Source: Pseudomonadota bacterium (lineage in GTDB: Bacteria; Desulfobacterota; Desulfovibrionia; Desulfovibrionales; Desulfomicrobiaceae). From it: a DNA stretch of 64,000 nt. Below, in pieces: positions 56,330 to 64,000 of the stretch. Below the pieces are notes generated by a model that did not search any database, was not told the origin of the DNA, and saw only the letters and a list, made by a program, of their open reading frames with translations. The stretch's first letter is position 1, and each line of letters starts with the position of its first letter. The translations under genes and the position numbers were made by a program. The DNA is taken from NCBI GenBank assembly GCA_018902545.1, contig JAHIQM010000009.1:62001-126000 (forward strand), read 5' to 3'.

Positions 56330-57472
56330 ATGCAGAGTCAAACCCTTTCTTCTAAACATAAACCCGAAATTTCCTTGAATCAATATAATAACTCAGTATG
56401 CGCAGATGATGAATTTTATAATTGTAATATACTTATTGTTGATGATGAAGAAATTAACATATTGGTCTTGTTAGAAGCATTGAGAAATTACTCAAAAATC
56501 TCAGTCTCCCTTGATAGCGAATTAGCAATCAAATCCTTGTCGCATTTCATACCTGACATCATTTTACTTGATCTCTTCATGCCGAACATGAGTGGCTTTG
56601 ACGTCTGCAACTACATAAAAAACAACCAAGAGACAAAAGATATCCCTATAATTTTTATAACTTCAGAAAAAGATCCTACAAGCCTAAACAAGGCTTTTGA
56701 GCTTGGCGCTGTTGATTATATCAAAAAGCCATTTGACACAAATGAGGTCAATGCACGCCTAAAAACACACTTAAAGCTCAGAATTGCTGAGATGACGTTA
56801 AGAAATCAAAATGCAATTCTCGAAATCAAAGTTGCGGAAAGGACAAAAAAGCTTCAGGAAAAAAACATAGAGATCAATGCGGTAAATCGCGAAACTATAT
56901 CAAGACTATGTCTTGCAGCCGAACTGCGGGACACTGACACTGGGAGCCATATCAAACGGATTCAAGCCTATTCAGAATTAATTGCCTTAAAATGCGGAAT
57001 GTCTGCAGAAGATTCTGAACAACTCGGATTGGCCAGTTCGATGCATGATCTTGGAAAAATAGGGATTCCTGATCATATCCTACTAAAATCTGAAAAATTA
57101 ACTCCAGAAGAATTTGAAACAATGAAAATGCATACTGTAATCGGAGCAAAGGCGCTCGCAGAAGGACAATCTGACTTATTGCGTGTAGCGCATGCGGTCG
57201 CGCTTCATCATCATGAGCGATGGGATGGTCAGGGATACCCCCATGGATTGAGCGGCGAGAACATCCCCCTTGAAGCAAGAATTGTCGGACTAGTTGATGT
57301 ATTTGACGCATTGCTTTCAAAAAGACCATACAAAGAAGCATTTTCACTAGGAAAAGTCATATCAATAATAACAATCGAAAAAGAAAAACATTTTGATCCA
57401 ACAATTGTAGATATATTCTTCGCTTCTTTTCAAGAAATAATCAGAATTAAGGAATCATTGCCTTATGAATAA
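56330..57472 (+). CDS. Response regulator with HD-GYP domain (c-di-GMP phosphodiesterase)
   Basis: A 380-residue protein from the ATG behind AAAGGAGG. Receiver domain about residues 30-155 (Asp81 in LLDLFMPN, Lys in IKKPF), coiled linker to about 195, then HD-GYP with SSMHDLGKIGIPD and HHERWDGQGYPHGL, both catalytic motifs intact. It should lower cyclic di-GMP. Much more AT-rich than the genes before 55 kb. It precedes a type I secretion pair, suggesting control of adhesin display. Confidence 0.93.
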   Translation: MQSQTLSSKHKPEISLNQYNNSVCADDEFYNCNILIVDDEEINILVLLEALRNYSKISVSLDSELAIKSLSHFIPDIILLDLFMPNMSGFDVCNYIKNNQETKDIPIIFITSEKDPTSLNKAFELGAVDYIKKPFDTNEVNARLKTHLKLRIAEMTLRNQNAILEIKVAERTKKLQEKNIEINAVNRETISRLCLAAELRDTDTGSHIKRIQAYSELIALKCGMSAEDSEQLGLASSMHDLGKIGIPDHILLKSEKLTPEEFETMKMHTVIGAKALAEGQSDLLRVAHAVALHHHERWDGQGYPHGLSGENIPLEARIVGLVDVFDALLSKRPYKEAFSLGKVISIITIEKEKHFDPTIVDIFFASFQEIIRIKESLPYE

Positions 57473-57562
57473 AAACAAATTTTACTCACGACAAATTATT
57501 ATCTAGTTAAATTTTAAAATTACGCAGATTGAAAACAGAGAATAGGTCTTTAGAGGAGCATC

Positions 57563-59785
57563 ATGTTAAACATCACACCCCCACAAATATCTGCAAACGA
57601 CAGAGACTGCGGAGATATTCTTACCAAACGCAACGAACCAGAAAGTCTAGACATGCTCACGGAATGCATACTATTTATTGCAAAACACCACGGACGCACT
57701 TTATCTTCAACATCCTTACTATCTGGTTTGCCGCTCGACAACAACGGACGCTTGACTCCGAACATGGCTGAAGCCGCAGCCCATAACGCCGGTCTATCCG
57801 CCAAGATCATCAAAAGTCCGCTGCGAAAAATTGTAGGCTTTGCCCTGCCTGCAGTACTTTTTCTTAAGGACGAGACTGCGTGCATCCTTCTTGAATCCAC
57901 AGGCAGCGATTACAGCATCACCCACCCTGCATTTGAGAATGGATCAAAGAAAATTTCGGAAGAAGATCTTGATAAAAATTACAGCGGCTATGTCCTCTAC
58001 CTCATTCCGGAGAGCAAGAACGACCTTGCGTGTGGAAAATCTTCATTCAAACCCAAAGGCCATTGGCTCTGGGGAGCCCTGATCAGAAATTGGTTGACTT
58101 ATTCCCAAGTCATGGTTGCGGCCGTCATCTTGAACATGCTCGCGTTGGCCACTCCACTTTTCGTAATGAATGTCTATGATCGTGTCGTGCCAAATTCGGC
58201 CTTGGATACATTATGGGTGCTCGCCACTGGAATGGCGGTAGTGATCGCCTTCGACTTCATAATCAAAACACTCCGCGCGCACTTTATCGACAACACGGGA
58301 AAGAAAATAGACTTGGAACTTGAAGGAAAGCTCTTCGATCAATTGCTTGGCATGCGACTCAAGGACAAGCCAGCTTCCGTCGGTGCTTTCGCCAATCTTC
58401 TCAGAGAATTGGAAGTGCTGCGTGATTTTTTCACCTCCGCCACGCTTGTCAGCTTTGTTGATTTGCCATTCATCTTCCTTTTCATTGCCATGTTTTGGTA
58501 CATTGGCGGACCCATCGCTTTCGTCTTCATGGCAATTTTACCAATCACCTTGTTTATAGGCCTGGCAATCCACTTCCCTATTAAGCATTCTGTCGAAGCG
58601 GCGATGGCCATGGGAAACGGCAAACATGCCGTGCTCGTGGAGACGCTGAGCAACATTGAAACCGTGAAGGGACTCGGTTGCGAGGCAACCATGCGTCAGC
58701 ATTGGAACCGCAACACGGTTGACAGTGCCCGTCATGCGATCCGTTCCCGATCTCTTTCTCATTTAGCCATGAATCTTACAGGATTTGTGCAGCAATTTGC
58801 ATATGTGATTATCATTATTATTGGCGTTTACCTTATCAAGGAAGGAACTCTCACAATAGGCGGGTTAATTGCCTGCTCCATACTAAGCGGCAGAGTGATG
58901 GGCCCTTTCTCCCAGATTGCACAACTCATTACCCGCCTGCACCATACAATGAGCGCGTATGATGCGTTGAGTAATGTAATGGCGTTGGACGTTGAACGAG
59001 AAAACGCGAACACCTTTCTGCACAGACCTTTCTTCCAAGGAAACTTGGAATTACGCGATATTTCCTTTACTTATCCTGACGCAAGCTTGCCCGCCTTAAA
59101 AAGAGTAAATCTTAAAATCAAGGCTGGTGAACGCGTCGGCATAGTGGGAAAAACAGGATCTGGCAAATCAACCTTGGGCAAGTTGGCTTTGAGCCTCTAT
59201 TCGCCAGATGAAGGAGCATTGCTCGTGGACGGAACAGACCTGCGCCAGATTGACCCCGCGGATCTGCGCCGCTGGACCGGCTACATGCCGCAGGACGTTG
59301 CTCTTTTCCAAGGATCAGTGCGTCAAAACATCTGCATGTCTCATCCCCAGGCCTCTGACCAGGAAATCCTTCACGCAGCGCTGATTTCAGGCACAAACGA
59401 TTTCATGCGAACGCATCCCCAAGGATACGCGCTGCAAGTCGGCGAGCGCGGGAGCAGCCTTTCCGGTGGCCAGCGCCAGTCCATTTCTATTGCTCGCGCA
59501 CTGCTTCGCAACCCCAGCATTTTGGTGATGGATGAACCCACCAGCTCCATGGATGCTCAATCAGAAGCTCTTTTGGTGCAACGCCTGAAAACCATATTAT
59601 CCGGCAAAACCATGCTGTTGATTACACATCGCCCCAGCCTGCTTGAACTTGTGGATCGTTTGATCGTCATGGACGAGGGGCAGGTTGTGGCTGATGGCCC
59701 AAAGGACTTGATCATGAAGCAATTGCAATCCGGAGTGATCCCGGTTGCACAAACGCAGCCGCAAGGAATGGGAGAGAAGAGATGA
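57563..59785 (+). CDS. Type I secretion ABC transporter, LapB type
   Basis: A 740-residue protein: an N-terminal C39-like domain (about 25-150) without a recognisable catalytic Cys-His arrangement, as in LapB-type exporters of RTX adhesins; membrane domain about 165-440; NBD with GKTGSGKST, LSGGQRQSISIARALL and LVMDEPTSSMD. GAGGAG precedes the ATG. Overlaps the adaptor gene by 4 nt. Confidence 0.93.
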   Translation: MLNITPPQISANDRDCGDILTKRNEPESLDMLTECILFIAKHHGRTLSSTSLLSGLPLDNNGRLTPNMAEAAAHNAGLSAKIIKSPLRKIVGFALPAVLFLKDETACILLESTGSDYSITHPAFENGSKKISEEDLDKNYSGYVLYLIPESKNDLACGKSSFKPKGHWLWGALIRNWLTYSQVMVAAVILNMLALATPLFVMNVYDRVVPNSALDTLWVLATGMAVVIAFDFIIKTLRAHFIDNTGKKIDLELEGKLFDQLLGMRLKDKPASVGAFANLLRELEVLRDFFTSATLVSFVDLPFIFLFIAMFWYIGGPIAFVFMAILPITLFIGLAIHFPIKHSVEAAMAMGNGKHAVLVETLSNIETVKGLGCEATMRQHWNRNTVDSARHAIRSRSLSHLAMNLTGFVQQFAYVIIIIIGVYLIKEGTLTIGGLIACSILSGRVMGPFSQIAQLITRLHHTMSAYDALSNVMALDVERENANTFLHRPFFQGNLELRDISFTYPDASLPALKRVNLKIKAGERVGIVGKTGSGKSTLGKLALSLYSPDEGALLVDGTDLRQIDPADLRRWTGYMPQDVALFQGSVRQNICMSHPQASDQEILHAALISGTNDFMRTHPQGYALQVGERGSSLSGGQRQSISIARALLRNPSILVMDEPTSSMDAQSEALLVQRLKTILSGKTMLLITHRPSLLELVDRLIVMDEGQVVADGPKDLIMKQLQSGVIPVAQTQPQGMGEKR

Positions 59786-61218
59786 GCGCACAAAACGAAC
59801 AAACTGTTGTACGAGCACAAACCAAACCAGCAGACGGTTCGCCCGATGGTACCTGCCCGACCAAAAAAATGAATTCCTTCGGCTACGATCAGGGCGGCTA
59901 TCGAAACAATTTGGGCGGTTTTGCGACCGAACTCGGCGACATCACCACATCCAATCGATTTACAGCCAATATCCTTCTGATTGTCATTGTTATCTTCTTT
60001 TTGGCAGCCGTAACTTGGGCCTCCCATGCTCACCTGGATGAAGTGGTGAGGGGCATGGGCAAGGTCATCCCTTCCTCCGAAATCAAACGCATTCAAAACT
60101 TTGAAGGCGGCATAGTTAAGGAAATTCTTGTTCACGAAGGGGAACATGTAGACAAAGGTCAATTGTTGATCCTTCTTGATCAGACCCAAATGACCGCTCG
60201 GTTCCGCGAGCAGCAGTCTGGTTACCTTGACCAGATGCTCGCCGTCTCCCGCCTTGAGGCAGAACTCGATGGAAAAGAGACTATCAATTTTCCGGCCGAA
60301 GTTTTGGACCAAAAACCACACCTTATCGAACACCAGAGGGAGCTTATGCGTTCCCGCAACAACAGTCGCCTATCGGCGCTGACAGTGCTTGCACGCGAAA
60401 AAGAACAACGCGCACAGGAACTCAAGGAACTGAAAAGCAAACTGGAATACCTGCTGAAGAATTACGCGCTGCTCAAGAAAGAAGTCGACATGACACAGAA
60501 CATGGTTTCCAAGGGTGCCGCTTCGGATATGGATCTTTTGAGGGCACAGCGTGAACTGACCGATCTTTCCGGAATGATCGCCGACGCACGCCTCTCCACC
60601 CCCAAAGTAGCCGCAGCATTGGACGGAGCAACCCATCGTATTGAAGAAGAAAGAGAGAATCAACGCTCCGAAATCCTCAAGGAACTCAATATGATTAGGA
60701 CGGAGATGGAAGGAGGAAAGGAAAAGTTGCCGGCTTTGGAAGATCAAATGGACCGAACAAGCGTGCGCTCCCCAGTCGAAGGCACCGTGAAAAGAGTATT
60801 CGTTACGACAATCGGAGAAGCTGTTGGAGCAGGCAAGGAGATCCTTGAAATCGTGCCAAGAGATGACACTCTGATGGTAGAAGCCAAGGTTCTGCCCCAA
60901 GACATAGCATTTCTTTATCCAGGCCAGAAAGCCAATGTAAAGATCACGGCCTACGATTTTTCGATCTATGGCAGCATGCCAGGCATTGTAGAGCATATCA
61001 GTGCTGACGCCATAACCGATGAACAACAAAAAATCAGTTACTATCTCATAAAAGTGCGCACAGAAGATGTCTCTCTGAAAAACAAGGCTGGAAAGGACTT
61101 ACCAATTATTCCTGGCATGGTGGCGGAGGTGGATGTGCTGACCGGAAAAAAAACCGTACTTGAATACATTCTCAAGCCCATCATCAAGACAACACGCAGC
61201 GCGATGGGGGAACGGTAA
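59782..61218 (+). CDS. Type I secretion membrane fusion protein, HlyD/LapC type
   Basis: A 478-residue adaptor with one membrane helix (about 69-88), the lipoyl motif RIQNFEGGIVKEILVHEGEHVDKGQ split on either side of a long coiled coil (about 150-320), and a C-terminal beta-barrel (VRSPVEGTVKRVFVTTIGEAV). It bridges the ABC exporter and a TolC-like outer-membrane protein, which is not in the window. Confidence 0.93.
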   Translation: MSAQNEQTVVRAQTKPADGSPDGTCPTKKMNSFGYDQGGYRNNLGGFATELGDITTSNRFTANILLIVIVIFFLAAVTWASHAHLDEVVRGMGKVIPSSEIKRIQNFEGGIVKEILVHEGEHVDKGQLLILLDQTQMTARFREQQSGYLDQMLAVSRLEAELDGKETINFPAEVLDQKPHLIEHQRELMRSRNNSRLSALTVLAREKEQRAQELKELKSKLEYLLKNYALLKKEVDMTQNMVSKGAASDMDLLRAQRELTDLSGMIADARLSTPKVAAALDGATHRIEEERENQRSEILKELNMIRTEMEGGKEKLPALEDQMDRTSVRSPVEGTVKRVFVTTIGEAVGAGKEILEIVPRDDTLMVEAKVLPQDIAFLYPGQKANVKITAYDFSIYGSMPGIVEHISADAITDEQQKISYYLIKVRTEDVSLKNKAGKDLPIIPGMVAEVDVLTGKKTVLEYILKPIIKTTRSAMGER

Positions 61219-61265
61219 AGTGTACCATTTTATGAAATTCGAATAATATTTCCATTAGGATATTT

Positions 61266-61973
61266 ATGAAAAAGAAAATTCTTTTGGTTGAAGACGATCT
61301 CTTGTTGCGCAAAGGCTTAAAAACAATGATCGAGATGCGAGAGGATTACTGCATCGAGATTGACACCGGTAGCGGTATTGAGGCGATCAAGATTTTTGAA
61401 AAAAATCGTCCAGAATTGGTACTGCTCGATTTGCGCCTGCCAGACATGTTGGGCACGGAAGTACTGCGACATATGAAAAATTCAGCACCTGAAATTCCAG
61501 TGATCATGCTCACTGTCTGCGAAGAAAACGACCTGCTTTTCCAGGCATTGGCGTTTGGCGCCAACGCCTATGTGCTCAAAGGATCCGGTCCGGAAGAACT
61601 TTTTCTGGGCATCCACTACGCCATGAAGAACGAAGTGTTCATCAGTCCTAAGTTGGCCAATACTATCATTAACGACTACCTGCTTGTAAACCGTCACCGC
61701 AGCTCTCTACCACCGTTATATAACCTCACGGCAAGAGAAAAACAAATTGTAAAACTGATAATTGAAGGCAAAAAAAGCAAAGAAATCGCTAGTAATCTCT
61801 TAATTAGTCTTAAAACAGTTAACAAACACAGATCAAATATTCTTGTAAAACTTAAAATGAACAATTTATCTGAACTTCGACAAAGAAAAATGTATATTTT
61901 CGATGATATTGACAAACACACAAATGGCGAACTCACTAAATTTAATGATATAAAATATATACAGTATTTTTAA
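61266..61973 (+). CDS. NarL/LuxR-type response regulator
   Basis: A 235-residue regulator with receiver domain (Asp55 in LVLLDLRLPD) and a C-terminal LuxR helix-turn-helix (LTAREKQIVKLIIEGKKSKEIA). AGGA lies 5 nt before the ATG. It lies 47 nt after the adaptor gene, and the last third becomes markedly AT-rich. No histidine kinase is in the window. It is a candidate for the regulator acting on the repeats at 56197-56263. Confidence 0.92.
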   Translation: MKKKILLVEDDLLLRKGLKTMIEMREDYCIEIDTGSGIEAIKIFEKNRPELVLLDLRLPDMLGTEVLRHMKNSAPEIPVIMLTVCEENDLLFQALAFGANAYVLKGSGPEELFLGIHYAMKNEVFISPKLANTIINDYLLVNRHRSSLPPLYNLTAREKQIVKLIIEGKKSKEIASNLLISLKTVNKHRSNILVKLKMNNLSELRQRKMYIFDDIDKHTNGELTKFNDIKYIQYF

Positions 61974-62454
61974 AATATATCAATAATATTTAATTTAAAA
62001 ATTATATAACTCGACAATTTCTAAATATAAAAAATATAATAATATTTTTTTATAATAATATTTATAGAAGCATAGCTTATTAATATAAACCGAAATTTGT
62101 ATCTGCAAAAAAACTGATTATCACATATCTACCATGACTTCCGAAGTTGCCAACTCAGTGACAAAGATTGAAAGAGCCATGCGGACAGGCATCAAAACAA
62201 AGTTTATGAACAACTGACACGCGACATCCTTCCTGAAATCAAAGAATTGCAAGCACATTTCACCTGCACGCTCCCACAATCTAACTCGACTTTCGGGGTT
62301 AGCCATGAGCAACTAACAATCTTTGTTCATTGACAATAATTGAAATTGTGCCCCAAACTACGCATTCCCTCTTGAAAAGTTTCCCAAGTTTGACAAGAAT
62401 ATCTAGTTTATTTGTTTAAAATCAGTTTTTTAGCACTTCGACGACACCCGGAGT
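61974..62454. other. Very AT-rich intergenic stretch with debris
   Basis: 61974-62100 is almost pure A/T and could be a nucleoid-protein-silenced region. Around 62130-62320 the plus strand has short readable fragments (for example EQLTRDILPEIKELQAHF) broken by stops, of unknown origin. No intact gene is seen. Confidence 0.5.
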
Positions 62455-62880
62455 CTACACTACATTTTCCTTTTGCCCATGTGTCGGGATCGGAGGGGCA
62501 CCCAGGGTGCGCAAGATCTTCTTCTGTGCTTCCGTAGGACGAATGGGTGTCATCAGCTTTTGCTCGCCGATCATAATCTCCCCCATCTTAATTTGACGCA
62601 GCAGCCTGATGGCTGCCGGAACGCTCATCTCCATGTCTTTGAGTTTGTTGCGCATCCAGCGCTCCAACTGCATTGAGATCACGCAGACAAACACATGTGC
62701 CCGGATTCGCCCTGGAGCTTCGTCCAGTGTTCCTTCACATATTCATCTGACTGGCATAGCGCCCCAATCTTTACTGTCTTCTGCCAGCACATCCCTCCTA
62801 TCTTTGTAGCAAAGGCGGAATTCATGCGGCAGAGGAGCTCTGAACACGGCATATTGCATTTTAATCAGTTCGTGATCAGA
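62455..62880 (-). pseudogene. C-terminal remnant of an IS1634-like transposase
   Basis: The reverse strand reads RIRAHVFVCVISMQLERWM then SVPAAIRLLRQIKMGEIMIG and PTEAQKKILRTLG, the typical end of IS1634/IS4-group transposases. Upstream sequence is frameshifted and no terminal repeats were found. Confidence 0.55.
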
Positions 62881-62898
62881 GCTCCAATTTTGACAATA

Positions 62899-64000
62899 CT
62901 ATGAATGTGTTTGATACGTGACGTCGACATCCACGTACAGGTTGACCGTCTGGGAATCGTACAGGGCCGTATAATGATGATACGTTTCGCCACCAAAGTT
63001 CACGTCACCTGCCTGTTGGCTCCATCCTGCGCCGATGGTCGTCACGCTGTCTCCGGCATCGCCATCAATATAGAGCGATCCGCCGGATACCTGGAACACG
63101 TCGCTGGCCTTGAGGGTCAGGGTGTTGGCGTCGTTGGCATCGCCGGAGATGTCGATGCGCTCGATGCCCTTGATCCGGCCCGCATCGTTCATGGCACTCA
63201 GGTCGAAGATGCTTCCGGTTCCGATGTTGTCCTCCAGGCGGAAGGTGTCGAAACCGTCTCCGCCGTCGGCGGTGTCCGTCATGCCGCCTATGAGCAGATC
63301 GTCGCCCTCGCCGCCCAGGAGCAGATCGTTGCCCAGGCCGCCGATGAGGGTGTCGTTGTCCGCGCCGCCGTCCAGGGTGTCGTTGCCGGCCAGGCCGCTG
63401 AGCAGGTCGTCGCCGCCGTAGCCGTTCAGGACGTTGTGCTCGCTCGAGTGAGTGTATTCGAGATCGGTACCGGTCAACGTGTCGTCGTGATCCGAGCCCC
63501 ACAGCCCATCCATGTACCACAGCTCATCGCCGTTCTCCTCGCCCGTGCCGACCTGCAAGCCTTCATACTGGAGTTTCAGGCTAACGTTCACCCCTGCGGC
63601 GGCATTGCGGTAGCTGGCGATGTCGCAACCCGTGTGGCCAAAGAGGACGTCCGCTCCCTCGCCGCCCTCCAGCGTGGAGACACCATAGTCCCCCCACAAG
63701 GTGTCGTTGCCGGCCCCGCCCACCAGAAAGTCGTGGCCGTCATAGCCGTAAATCTCGTTGTTCTGATCGTTGCCGATAAGGGTGTCGGCGCCGTTCGTGC
63801 CCACAAGGTTCACGATGCCGGTCAGAATGTCGCCAGTGGCGTCGTCGCCGCCGGGCTTGCCGGGCTGGACTATCAAGCTGCCGTCCGCATCCGGGCCCTG
63901 CAGGTGGAGATCAACGTAAACGCCCTGGTCGCTGACTTCAAAGTCGCCATGTCCGGTAAATTGGTAGCTGGCCGAGGAGCTGACCTCGTCGCCGATGATG
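62899..64000 (-). CDS. RTX repeat protein, C-terminal part (probable type I secreted adhesin)
   Basis: The frame enters from the right window edge and ends at 62899, giving at least 366 residues. It contains hemolysin-type calcium-binding nonapeptides (GGAGNDTLWG, GLAGNDTLDGGADNDTL, GGEGDDLLIGG) and a C-terminal domain ending SLYIDGDAGDSV...YVDVDVTYQTHS, as found in T1SS substrates that carry an uncleaved C-terminal secretion signal. The neighbouring LapB/LapC-like genes are its likely exporter. Its high GC contrasts with the AT-rich flank. The N-terminus, and so total size, is outside the window. Confidence 0.9.
   Translation of the reverse strand, partial: IIGDEVSSSASYQFTGHGDFEVSDQGVYVDLHLQGPDADGSLIVQPGKPGGDDATGDILTGIVNLVGTNGADTLIGNDQNNEIYGYDGHDFLVGGAGNDTLWGDYGVSTLEGGEGADVLFGHTGCDIASYRNAAAGVNVSLKLQYEGLQVGTGEENGDELWYMDGLWGSDHDDTLTGTDLEYTHSSEHNVLNGYGGDDLLSGLAGNDTLDGGADNDTLIGGLGNDLLLGGEGDDLLIGGMTDTADGGDGFDTFRLEDNIGTGSIFDLSAMNDAGRIKGIERIDISGDANDANTLTLKASDVFQVSGGSLYIDGDAGDSVTTIGAGWSQQAGDVNFGGETYHHYTALYDSQTVNLYVDVDVTYQTHS

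Noticed and set aside
61974-62100. AT-rich block as a replication origin
   Set aside because: No DnaA-box cluster and no dnaA, parAB or rep gene nearby; it is better explained as intergenic AT-rich sequence beside IS debris.
1-64000. CRISPR arrays, tRNA and rRNA genes
   Set aside because: No regularly spaced repeat array, cloverleaf or rRNA-like sequence was recognised on either strand; a covariance-model scan was not possible.

Overview
The window looks like a chromosomal segment of a sulfate-reducing deltaproteobacterium of the Desulfovibrionales, most likely Desulfomicrobium or a close relative. This is an inference from gene content (hgcAB mercury-methylation genes, a polyferredoxin with a DUF362 partner, many HD, rhodanese and rubrerythrin-like proteins), high coding GC and dense operons with ATGA-type overlaps. 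No rRNA, tRNA or CRISPR array was found.

Layout. 1-5.1 kb: edge of a RelE/HigB-type toxin gene, a membrane-anchored rhodanese with a MauE/DoxX-like partner, a PabB-PabC fusion, a 45-residue membrane protein behind a sigma-54-type promoter, a MITE-like inverted-repeat element, and a rhodanese-rubrerythrin fusion. 5.1-16 kb: a tightly packed run of arsR-type regulator, hgcA, hgcB, an HD-domain protein, recC, recB and recD. hgcA has an in-frame UGA at codon 36 followed by a short hairpin at SECIS-like distance, so it may encode a selenoprotein. 16-24.3 kb: a legionaminic-acid-type nonulosonate pathway (legB, legC, legG, legI, neuD-like, ptmE, legF), ending in an AT-rich probable acquired gene. 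24.4-28.9 kb: a 1332-residue DUF748/AsmA-like envelope protein and acpS. 29.2-34.4 kb: a five-gene glycosyltransferase operon containing a histidine phosphatase.

34.6-44.7 kb: the least explained system. A small FtsX-type permease, a LolD/MacB-type ATPase, a 1584-residue protein fusing a PA domain and a degenerate M28-peptidase-like domain to an FtsX-type permease, and two large multi-pass membrane proteins appear to form one transcription unit. 44.8-50.2 kb: a cyclic-nucleotide-binding-fold protein overlapping an ABC exporter with a split nucleotide-binding domain, and an RsbW/STAS/RsbU partner-switching module whose phosphatase reading frame is interrupted by TGA near its N-terminus. 50.2-55.6 kb: a three-gene cassette ending in a PqqD-like protein, a periplasmic solute-binding protein, and the DUF362/polyferredoxin pair.

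55.6-64 kb: a region with lower GC, pseudogene debris and an IS remnant. It carries an HD-GYP response regulator, a LapB/LapC-type type I secretion pair, a NarL-type response regulator and the C-terminal part of an RTX repeat protein that is probably the secreted substrate. Together these look like a cyclic-di-GMP-linked surface adhesin locus.
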